NCBI GenBank assembly: GCA_030637665.1
Contig: DAOWGA010000123.1
Span: 1-10,620, forward strand
Length of the DNA: 10,620 bases
Direction: 5' to 3'
Source of the DNA: Lysobacterales bacterium
GTDB lineage: Bacteria; Pseudomonadota; Gammaproteobacteria; Xanthomonadales; SZUA-36
Of the stretch, positions 1 to 5,757 are shown piece after piece; position 1 is the first letter of the stretch, and every line of letters begins with the position of its first letter. The position numbers and the translations under genes were made by a program. Under the pieces are notes generated by a model. That model saw nothing but the letters and a program-made list of their open reading frames with translations. It did not search any database and was not told the origin of the DNA.

Positions 1-342
1 GAGAGCGGCGTCCGGCTCGACGCTGACGAGTTCGTCCAGGTCGATGTTCAAATCAGCCAGTGCGTCGCGGCAGATATCCATACTGCCCAGGTTAAGCAGG
101 GAATCTTCCAACAGGCGGCCGATGAGAAATTCCATCGACAGGTAATAAACCCGTTTGGCATCGGTGTCGTAGACTCGCCGCGTGGTGGTCATCCAGCGGT
201 CCATCAGGCGGTCACGTACTGCCAAAGTAACGGCGACGCACCAGTCCCTGGGCACAGCATGTTCAAAATCTTTTCCGACCGAGTAAACCAGCCGTTTCAG
301 GATGGCACGCTTGAAATCTTCTTTTTCCAGTATAGTTACCAT
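1..342 (-). CDS. glgP: Glycogen/starch/alpha-glucan phosphorylase, N-terminal part (cut by window edge)
   Basis: The 114 codons present (ATG at 342) are the N-terminus of a GT35 phosphorylase, the PLP enzyme that releases glucose-1-phosphate from glycogen or other alpha-glucans in the cytoplasm. Seen: a helical leader ending in VGKDFEHAV, then AVRDRLMDRW and the very characteristic YYLSMEFLIGR at about residues 67-77, then LLNLG. These line up with E. coli GlgP/MalP (AVRDRL.ERW, VYYLSMEFLIGR). Family members are roughly 800 residues, so about 85% lies beyond the left edge, including the PLP lysine. Start choice: an in-frame TGA lies 18 bases upstream of this ATG, so no upstream ATG extension is possible. 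The Shine-Dalgarno site is poor. The gene is divergent from recQ. Which glucan is used (glgP or malP type) cannot be told from this fragment. Confidence 0.93.
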   Translation of the reverse strand, partial: MVTILEKEDFKRAILKRLVYSVGKDFEHAVPRDWCVAVTLAVRDRLMDRWMTTTRRVYDTDAKRVYYLSMEFLIGRLLEDSLLNLGSMDICRDALADLNIDLDELVSVEPDAAL

Positions 343-585
343 GGGAATTGCTACGAACGGTCAGTGTCAATCCGCGATTCAACTACATATTCAGACAGCG
401 TGCAACAATATGGCAGCTCATTTCCTACACGGGTTTGGCACAATCATCCGATGATGATCGCCGCCTCGGGTAGTAAGCTGCGTTTTGATCGTATATGAGA
501 ATCCAGGGTGCCCCTTGCCGAATGAACCAGAATGATGCACATTGGCTTTAACCCAGTTCGCTCCGGATTCCGTATAGAAACCTCC

Positions 586-2382
586 ATGGATTTGATCGAT
601 GACAGCTTGCGCCAGGTTTTCGGCCTGCATGAGTTCCGCCCCTATCAGCGGGAAATCATTGAGCAGTTGATCGCGGGCGGCGATGCCTTCGTGTTGATGC
701 CGACCGGGGGCGGAAAATCGTTGTGTTACCAGCTTCCAGCCCTGCATCGCCCGGGGCTGGCGATCGTGGTTTCACCCCTGATTTCACTGATGAAAGACCA
801 GGTTGATGCTCTGTTGGCTAACGGTGTCAGGGCGGCCATGTATAACTCTACTCTGGGTGAGGCTGAGGCGCGCGATGTCCTGCATCGTTTGCATGGCCGC
901 AAGCTGGACTTGTTGTACGTAGCGCCTGAACGGATGATGAGGCCGGCTTTCATCAACAGCCTGCAAGACATGGAAATTGCCCTGATCGCGATAGATGAGG
1001 CGCACTGCGTATCCCAATGGGGCCATGATTTCCGCCCCGAATACGCGGCCCTGGGTGAATTGAGGCAGCATTTTCCGGAAGTTCCGTTCATCGCCCTGAC
1101 GGCCACTGCTGACCCGCAGACCCGGGATGACGTTTTGAAAGTACTCAGGCTGCACCAGGCGCGTCAGTATGCCACCAGTTTTGACCGGCCCAATATCCGC
1201 TATACGGTTCTCGAGAAACATCGTCCGCAAAGCCAGTTGCGGCGTTTCCTCGCCAGGAGGACAAACGAGTCCGGGATTGTATATGCACTGTCCCGCCGAA
1301 GGGTGGAAGAGGTCGCGGCTTATCTGCGGGAACAGGGTTATTCTGCCGCGGCCTACCATGCAGGGCTCGACCGCGAGACGCGCAAAGACGTGCAGGAACG
1401 ATTTATCAGGGACGATTTGTTGATCGTGGTGGCGACGGTGGCTTTTGGCATGGGCATCGACAAACCCAACGTCCGCTTTGTCGTGCACTATGACTTACCA
1501 CGGCATATGGAAGGCTACTATCAGGAGACCGGGCGGGCAGGCCGTGACGGCCTGCCTTCGGAAGCGCTGCTGCTGTTTGGTTTGCAGGACGTTGCCACAG
1601 CACGCGCCCAACTGGAGAACAAAGCCAGTGAGGAGCAGCGCCGCATCGATATCCACAAGCTGAACTCCATGGTGGGCTTTGCGGAGAGCCTGACCTGCCG
1701 GAGGCGGGTGCTGTTGGGTTACCTGGGTGAGCAGATGGATCAGGATTGCGGGAACTGCGATGTCTGCCTCGATCCACCGGAGACCTTTGATGCGACCATT
1801 GCGGCCAGGAAGGTGCTGTCCTGTGTATACCGCGTGCGTCAGCGTTTCGGCAGCAAGCACGTTGTGGACGTATTGCGAGGCGCTGATACTGACCGGATCC
1901 GCAAGTTCAGCCATGATCTGCTGACAACCTGGGGAATCGGCCTGGAGTACACGCATGCTGAGTGGACATCCATTGTCAGGCAATTGATCCACCGGGGATA
2001 TCTGTTGCAGGACATTGCCGATTATTCAGTGCTGAAACTAACGCCGCGGGCGCTCCTGTTGTTGCGTGGCGAGGAAATGATTGAACTTGCCAGGCCGCGG
2101 ATAAGTGAGAAACCAGTGAAAAAGAAAGCAAGGAAAGCTGCCGTGGAGCTGGGTGAAGACGATTTACGCCTGTTCGAGACCCTGCGGGAAATCAGGAAGC
2201 ATCTGGCCCAGGATCAGGGTGTGCCGCCCTACGTCATTTTCGGTGATGCTTCATTGCTGGAAATGTGCCGGGAAAGGCCATCAAACGACGAAGAGTTCCT
2301 CAACATTACCGGCGTGGGGCAGGTGAAACTGGAACGGCATGGCGCAACCTTCCTGGAAGCGATTGCCATGGATCAGGGTTAA
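586..2382 (+). CDS. recQ: ATP-dependent DNA helicase RecQ
   Basis: Superfamily 2 3'-5' DNA helicase used in recombination and replication-fork repair (RecF pathway). From the ATG at 586 it is 598 residues, close to E. coli RecQ at about 609. Seen in order: helicase core with Walker A PTGGGKS (39-45), SPLISLMKDQV, DEAH at 137-140 followed by CVSQWGHDFRPEY (the aromatic-rich loop), TATAD, SFDRPNIRY, VATVAFGMGIDKPNVRFV and YYQETGRAGRDGLPSE. The zinc-binding subdomain follows, with C371, C388, C391 and C394, then a winged helix with VIRQLIHRGYL-like spacing. An HRDC domain (about 526-595) contains VPPYVIF and ITGVGQVKLERHG. All catalytic motifs are intact. An in-frame ATG at 532 would add 18 residues with no family match. 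ATG 586 gives a RecQ-like N-terminus, although neither start has a good Shine-Dalgarno site. It converges on yceH. Confidence 0.97.
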   Translation: MDLIDDSLRQVFGLHEFRPYQREIIEQLIAGGDAFVLMPTGGGKSLCYQLPALHRPGLAIVVSPLISLMKDQVDALLANGVRAAMYNSTLGEAEARDVLHRLHGRKLDLLYVAPERMMRPAFINSLQDMEIALIAIDEAHCVSQWGHDFRPEYAALGELRQHFPEVPFIALTATADPQTRDDVLKVLRLHQARQYATSFDRPNIRYTVLEKHRPQSQLRRFLARRTNESGIVYALSRRRVEEVAAYLREQGYSAAAYHAGLDRETRKDVQERFIRDDLLIVVATVAFGMGIDKPNVRFVVHYDLPRHMEGYYQETGRAGRDGLPSEALLLFGLQDVATARAQLENKASEEQRRIDIHKLNSMVGFAESLTCRRRVLLGYLGEQMDQDCGNCDVCLDPPETFDATIAARKVLSCVYRVRQRFGSKHVVDVLRGADTDRIRKFSHDLLTTWGIGLEYTHAEWTSIVRQLIHRGYLLQDIADYSVLKLTPRALLLLRGEEMIELARPRISEKPVKKKARKAAVELGEDDLRLFETLREIRKHLAQDQGVPPYVIFGDASLLEMCRERPSNDEEFLNITGVGQVKLERHGATFLEAIAMDQG

Positions 2383-2386
2383 GGGC

Positions 2387-3013
2387 TCAAGTCTCCAGCT
2401 CTTCTTCGATCAAAGCGATCTTCTCTTGCAGGGCTTCGAGTTCAGCTTCCAGCGCCTCGACCCGGTTGAGCAGCTCATCATTACGGGGTGAAGAAGAGAG
2501 CGAGGTCACTGCAGGCGGTATATGCGGTTCGCCGCTGAGCAAGTGCGCATAGCGATCTTCCTTTTGCCCGGGCTGTCGCGGCAGTTGGGTGACCATCGGT
2601 GGTTCGTGTTCGGATAATCTTTTCAGGGTGTAGTGTAAGTCATCCAGATCATCGAATTCGTGTAGGCGGTGTGAATGGATTTTCAGTTCACCCAGTGTTT
2701 GCGGGCCACGCAACATGAGCGGGCAGAGCAATGCCAGGCCTTTTCCATGCAAGTCCAGGCCCTTCGCTGCAAAGTGTTCATACTTGGCTGCGCGGGCGCC
2801 CCAGGCCTCCCGCACCAGGCCGAGAGATTCCAGTTCGCGCAAAGTGTGACCGACCTCACCGTCGGTGTAGGCGGTGACCGGATTGCGTGCGGTCTTCTGA
2901 TTGCAAGCGTTACGCAAGGCGTTGAGTGACAGCGGGTACTGATCCGGTGTTGTCTCTTTCTTTTCGATCAGGCATCCCAGCACTCGAACCTGGATATCGC
3001 TGAGTTCATTCAA
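2387..3013 (-). CDS. yceH: YceH/DUF480 family winged-helix protein
   Basis: 208 residues matching the UPF0502/DUF480 family (E. coli YceH, 215 residues). The structure-based expectation is two winged-helix domains, but the biological role is not established. Seen: VLGCLIEKKETTPDQYPLSLNAL (10-32, conserved family block), ACNQKTARNPV (36-46), a second winged helix with LRGPQTLGEL (101-110), and RQPGQKEDRYAHLLSG (146-161). A heptad-like, Leu/Glu-rich coiled coil forms the last ~30 residues (178-208). The start must be the TTG at 3013: an in-frame TGA lies just upstream and the first in-frame Met is residue 100. A GAGGAG sits 8 nt ahead of the TTG. It lies 53 bp after the CBS gene on the same strand with no visible terminator, so it may be the last gene of the DUF1538 operon. 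Its stop is 4 bp from that of recQ. Confidence 0.93.
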   Translation of the reverse strand: MNELSDIQVRVLGCLIEKKETTPDQYPLSLNALRNACNQKTARNPVTAYTDGEVGHTLRELESLGLVREAWGARAAKYEHFAAKGLDLHGKGLALLCPLMLRGPQTLGELKIHSHRLHEFDDLDDLHYTLKRLSEHEPPMVTQLPRQPGQKEDRYAHLLSGEPHIPPAVTSLSSSPRNDELLNRVEALEAELEALQEKIALIEEELET

Positions 3014-3021
3014 GGTGTTTT

Positions 3022-3027
3022 CTCCTC
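3022..3027 (-). promoter_or_regulatory. Ribosome binding site fixing the TTG start of yceH
   Basis: GAGGAG on the minus strand, 8 nt before the TTG at 3013-3011. A nearby ATG, out of frame by one base, would give no family match, so this site together with the upstream in-frame TGA decides for TTG. Confidence 0.75.
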
Positions 3028-3066
3028 ACTCTATTCACCATAAGCTGATTTTTTCACCGAGGCAGT

Positions 3067-3480
3067 TCAGTCTTCGTTCTGCAGCATGACACCTTTCAGG
3101 ACGATATCAGTGTAGCTGACCAGGCCGATGATTTTGCCCTTTTCTACCACGGGTGTCCGTGACAGGCCGAATCGGTCGAAAAGTTTGATGCAGTATCTGA
3201 CGTCCATTTCCGGATCGACAGAAACCACCGGTTTCGACATGATTTCGTAAATGTTCATCCGGTCCGGCGATCGATCGCGCGCCAGCACTCTGCGAGCCAC
3301 GTCGCGGAACATGACAACACCGTACTCATCATCTTCGTGCCGCTTGTCCACGATGAGGGTACGGGTTTCCGGGTGTTTCATGTTGTTCAGCGCGTCGATA
3401 ACAGTGGCCATGCCATCGACGATGTCTACGTCGGTCTTCATCACGTCACGGACCCGCAGGATGGGTTTGTTCTTTCTCAT
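3067..3480 (-). CDS. Small protein with two CBS domains (Bateman module)
   Basis: 137 residues made almost entirely of a tandem CBS pair. Such modules bind AMP, ADP, ATP, SAM or related ligands and usually control a partner enzyme, channel or transporter. Seen: CBS1 from about residue 11 (RDVMKTDVDIVDG) to RDVARRVL (59-66). CBS2 runs from YEIMSKPVVSVDPEMDV (78-94) through RTPVVEKGKIIGLVSYTDIV (108-127), the typical end-of-domain G(L/V)VSxxDI motif with Thr-Asp that commonly contacts ribose. No catalytic or membrane domain is attached, so it must act on another protein. The ATG overlaps the stop of the PII-like gene by 4 nt (ATGA), with GGAGG 7 nt upstream, so it is translationally coupled. 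Inference: soluble nucleotide sensor for the DUF1538 membrane proteins. Ligand and partner are not shown by the sequence. Confidence 0.92.
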   Translation of the reverse strand: MRKNKPILRVRDVMKTDVDIVDGMATVIDALNNMKHPETRTLIVDKRHEDDEYGVVMFRDVARRVLARDRSPDRMNIYEIMSKPVVSVDPEMDVRYCIKLFDRFGLSRTPVVEKGKIIGLVSYTDIVLKGVMLQNED

Positions 3481-3827
3481 ATTATTTCCTCCACAGTTTC
3501 AGTCAGGGCAAGGATCTGGTGGCGGACGCCGATGGCGTCTTCCACGTCGACCTGGAATGCGATGCCGGTACCCGATGTTTCATCAAATTGACCGACTTTC
3601 GCGATTTTTTCCAGGATGTGCCGGCTCAGGTGTTCCTCCACCAGCATCAGGATCAGGTCGACCTGGTTGCCAATGCTCAGGCCGAGAAAAGTCTTGGCCG
3701 GAGCCAGGCCTTCACCCCGTGCCTGGTTCAGCACAGTGGCTCCGGTCGCGCCTGCTTCGCGCGAAGCGGCCAGGATTTCATTTGTATGGTGATCTTCCAC
3801 CATCACGACAATCAGTTTGAAATGCAT
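3477..3827 (-). CDS. PII-like signalling protein (GlnB/GlnK superfamily)
   Basis: 116 residues with the PII ferredoxin-like pattern. Seen: beta strand HFKLIVVMVED (2-12); a helix; then GATGATVLNQARGEG (26-40), equivalent to the G.TG.TV....G.G strand before the T-loop in GlnB. Next come a short T-loop region (about 41-54), strand QVDLILMLVEEHLSRHILEKI (55-75) and GTGIAFQVDVEDAIGV (86-101), matching the B-loop GDGKIFV and following strand of PII. Canonical PII trimers bind ATP/ADP and 2-oxoglutarate and plug or release membrane transporters such as AmtB. Here the T-loop is short and has no tyrosine in the region of GlnB Tyr51, so control by uridylylation is not expected. AGGAGG lies 7 nt before the ATG. 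It follows the second DUF1538 gene by 15 nt and overlaps the CBS gene by 4 nt. Likely role by context: regulator of the DUF1538 pair. Confidence 0.87.
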   Translation of the reverse strand: MHFKLIVVMVEDHHTNEILAASREAGATGATVLNQARGEGLAPAKTFLGLSIGNQVDLILMLVEEHLSRHILEKIAKVGQFDETSGTGIAFQVDVEDAIGVRHQILALTETVEEII

Positions 3828-3842
3828 AATACTTCCTCCTCT

Positions 3843-4640
3843 TTACAAATCTGTTGGTTCCTTGTATTTATCGGGGCCTTTGTGGGCACGCCAGTTGCTA
3901 ATTTGCGCATAGGCCATCACGGTGATCATGGGAAACAGGCTGGCAAATGCGATCAGGCCAAAGCCATCGAGCAAAGGGCTGCGGCCAGGAATGGTTTCCG
4001 CCAGGCCGAGGCCCAGTGCTGCGACCAGGGGTACGGTGACGGTAGATGTAGTGACGCCGCCGGAATCGTAGGCCAGGGGAATGATTTTCCTGGGTGCAAA
4101 GGCGGTCTGGATGATAACGATCAGATAGCCGGCGATGATGTACCAGTGCAGTGGCGTGCCAGTTACGATTCTGAAGGTGCCCAGGGAGACGCCAATCGCA
4201 ACGCCGATGGCGACAGCGAAGCGCAGGCCATTGACCGTGACGGTGCCGCCGGATACCTGGTTGGCCTTGATTGCGACTGCGATCAAAGCCGGTTCGGCCA
4301 CCGTGGTGGCAAAGCCGATGGCGGCGGCGAATACATATACCCACATGTAGTCCGACCAGTTGAAGGCGGTTGCCACGGCTTCGCTATCGCCGAAAATGAA
4401 GGAGGGCAGGGTCAGCTGCTGCGCCATCAGGCGGCCCAGCGGAAACAGCGCCAGTTCCAGGCCCTCCAGGAACAGGGCCAGGCCGAACAGTACGAATACA
4501 AGGCCGACAAACACTCTGGCCGGATTGCGGATTGGGCGCTTCAAAATCAGGATCTGGAAACCCAGCAGGATGCCTGCAATGGGCAAAACATCCCTGAGCA
4601 GGCCCAGGGTTGTGTGTCCGAAGTGAAGCAGCTCTTCCAT
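3843..4640 (-). CDS. DUF1538 family integral membrane protein, second copy
   Basis: 265 residues, strongly hydrophobic with about six or seven membrane segments (for example around 19-34, 43-64, 99-128, 142-160, 165-183, 200-216, 226-248) and a short charged C-terminal tail (250-265, Lys/Asp/Glu rich). It carries the two signature blocks shared with its upstream neighbour: TTVAEPALI (112-120, E116) and AYDSGGVTTSTVTVP (190-204, D192), followed by LVAALG and a PLLDGFGLIAFAS block (232-244 region). I recognise these as DUF1538, a bacterial membrane family without an established function. The ATG shares one base with the stop of the upstream DUF1538 gene (TAATG), so translation is coupled. It has an insertion (about residues 81-98, IFGDSEAVATAFNW) absent from the paralogue. 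A transport or channel role is inferred from membrane topology, conserved acidic residues and adjacent PII/CBS regulators; the substrate is unknown. Confidence 0.86.
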   Translation of the reverse strand: MEELLHFGHTTLGLLRDVLPIAGILLGFQILILKRPIRNPARVFVGLVFVLFGLALFLEGLELALFPLGRLMAQQLTLPSFIFGDSEAVATAFNWSDYMWVYVFAAAIGFATTVAEPALIAVAIKANQVSGGTVTVNGLRFAVAIGVAIGVSLGTFRIVTGTPLHWYIIAGYLIVIIQTAFAPRKIIPLAYDSGGVTTSTVTVPLVAALGLGLAETIPGRSPLLDGFGLIAFASLFPMITVMAYAQISNWRAHKGPDKYKEPTDL

Positions 4641-5374
4641 TAGAAAAGCATTCCATAAACCATCACGAAAATCATCGGTGTGAGCGACGCGAATGCGATC
4701 AGACCGAAGCCGTCCACCAGGGGATCGCGCCCCCGGATACTGTTGGCCAAACCAATGCCCAGGGCCGCCACCAATGGCACCGTGACTGTTGATGTCGTCA
4801 CACCGCCGGAATCATAGGCGATACCGATGATTTCCGGTGGTGCGAAAGCAGTGGTGATGACGACGCCGAGGTAGCCTCCGATAATCAGGTATTGCACCGG
4901 CCAGCCTTTCAGGATACGAATCACACCCACCAGCAGGGCGAAGCCGACCGCCAGGGCGACGACCAGGCGCAAGCCTATGGCGTAACGGCCATGAGCGGCA
5001 TCGTCATTCCCGATCACGCCGCCATTAGCGGCGACGGTCGCTGCCTCGTCGGCGATGGCGATCAAGGCCGGTTCCGCCACCGTAGTTCCGAAGCCCAGCG
5101 TGAATGCGAAAAGCAGCAACAACCATAAATTGCCACGCTTCACGAAGCTGTATGCCATTTCTTCGCCGAGTGGAAACAGGGCCATTTTCAAGCCCTGAAT
5201 GAACAACGTGAGTCCAAGCAGGACCATGATGGCACCGCCGAAAATTTGAGCCATTTGCGGTACCGATTGCCTCAGCACCACCAACTGGAAAAAGGCAATG
5301 ACCAGTACGATGGGCAGCAAATCCTGTGCGCTCTGGCGCAAGGTTCGAATGAACTGTAGCAGCAACGCTTTCAA
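4640..5374 (-). CDS. DUF1538 family integral membrane protein, first copy
   Basis: 244 residues, mostly membrane: hydrophobic stretches at about 19-34, 41-62, 82-109, 132-152, 160-178, 192-210 and 224-243. Seen motifs: LFPLGEEMAYSF (66-77), GFGTTVAEPALIAIA (94-108, E101), AYDSGGVTTSTVTVP (186-200, D188) and PLVDGFGLIAFASLTP (218-233). These match its downstream neighbour almost word for word, so the two are paralogues from a duplication, probably forming a heteromer. The start is TTG at 5374: an in-frame TGA lies three codons upstream and the first in-frame Met (M41) is inside the protein. GGTGA sits 6 nt before the TTG. It is the first gene of the cluster. The preceding 141 bp should hold the promoter, but I see no convincing -35/-10 pair in this direction. 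Function unknown; see the neighbouring copy. Confidence 0.86.
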   Translation of the reverse strand: MKALLLQFIRTLRQSAQDLLPIVLVIAFFQLVVLRQSVPQMAQIFGGAIMVLLGLTLFIQGLKMALFPLGEEMAYSFVKRGNLWLLLLFAFTLGFGTTVAEPALIAIADEAATVAANGGVIGNDDAAHGRYAIGLRLVVALAVGFALLVGVIRILKGWPVQYLIIGGYLGVVITTAFAPPEIIGIAYDSGGVTTSTVTVPLVAALGIGLANSIRGRDPLVDGFGLIAFASLTPMIFVMVYGMLF

Positions 5375-5398
5375 TACAAATCACCAGCAATACAAATC
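5372..5398. repeat. 11-bp direct repeat over the start of the first DUF1538 gene
   Basis: CAATACAAATC occurs at 5372-5382 and again, perfectly, at 5388-5398 (period 16 bp). On the coding (minus) strand each copy reads GATTTGTATTG. The inner copy contains the TTG start codon and part of the ribosome binding region. The outer copy supplies a second TTG in another frame. It may be a slippage duplication or a small regulatory target in the leader. Confidence 0.6.
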
Positions 5399-5480
5399 TT
5401 CAGGTTCATGGGTACATGATCTTGATGTCAGCCGCATAAATCAACAGTCGTGATGATGACTCAATTTACATTGCGACACG

Positions 5481-5486
5481 TATAAT
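5481..5486 (+). promoter_or_regulatory. Probable -10 box of the former aminotransferase gene
   Basis: A perfect TATAAT lies 29 bp before the ATG at 5516. The expected -35 position (around 5458-5463) reads GACTCA, which is poor, and TTTACA at 5465-5470 is only 10 bp away, too close. This is a likely core promoter judged on the -10 alone. If active, it now transcribes only the gene remnant and runs antisense to the end of the M13 peptidase gene. Confidence 0.4.
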
Positions 5487-5515
5487 ATGGATTGCACAGG
5501 AAATCCAGGTGAGAT

Positions 5516-5757
5516 ATGCCAGGCAGCAAACTACCAGGAACCGGAACGACCATTTTTTCTGTCATGTCCAAAATGGCTCATGACCATGACGCCATCAACC
5601 TCTCGCAGGGATTTCCGGACTTCGACGGGCCGCAGGCACCTATTTTCAACTGGCTGAATACGGCGGCATCAGTGACATGGTGGACACCGAATTCGCCAAC
5701 TGGATGGCCCGTGAACACAAGGTGGCCGTGATTCCGATCTCGGTTTATAGCGACTCA
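5516..5757 (+). pseudogene. Remnant of a YbdL-type (methionine/kynurenine) aminotransferase
   Basis: This is a broken gene. From the ATG at 5516 (AGGTGA just upstream) about 40 codons match the N-terminus of the PLP-dependent class I aminotransferase YbdL: SKLPGTGTTIFSVMS, then INLSQGFPDFDGP. At about 5633-5637 the match stops. In another frame, from 5635, the text continues as GTYFQLAEYGGISDM, then EFANWMAREHKVAVIPISVY, which is the C-terminal part of the same family (E. coli: GTYFLLVDYSAVS...EFCQWLTQEHGVAAIPLSV). Compared with a family length of about 386 residues, roughly 270 codons are missing inside, including the PLP lysine. The final ~30 codons (RLCFAK... region) are also missing, because homology ends at the stop of the convergent M13 gene (5755-5757). 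It cannot make an active enzyme. A misassembly could give the same picture. Confidence 0.82.

Noticed and set aside
364..378. TTGACA upstream of glycogen phosphorylase (minus strand) as a -35 box
   Set aside because: It is a perfect hexamer but has no acceptable -10 at 16-18 bp. The first TATACT-like element is about 30 bp away and inside the coding region.
443..455. Small palindrome ATCATC-C-GATGAT between glgP and recQ
   Set aside because: Arms are only 6 bp and low in complexity (ATG/GAT repeats), with no promoter element nearby; chance is likely.
784..1488. 234-codon open frame antisense to recQ
   Set aside because: It covers the RecQ helicase core, shows no recognisable domain and has no supporting start site.
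3014..3066. Terminator between the CBS gene and yceH
   Set aside because: The T/A-rich run is present, but the flanking TTCACC copies are direct, not inverted, so no hairpin forms.
3519..4643. 374-codon open frame on the plus strand opposite the PII-like and second DUF1538 genes
   Set aside because: The composition (very rich in Gln, Gly, Asp) is what antisense reading of a membrane protein gives. The minus-strand genes have family motifs and coupled starts.
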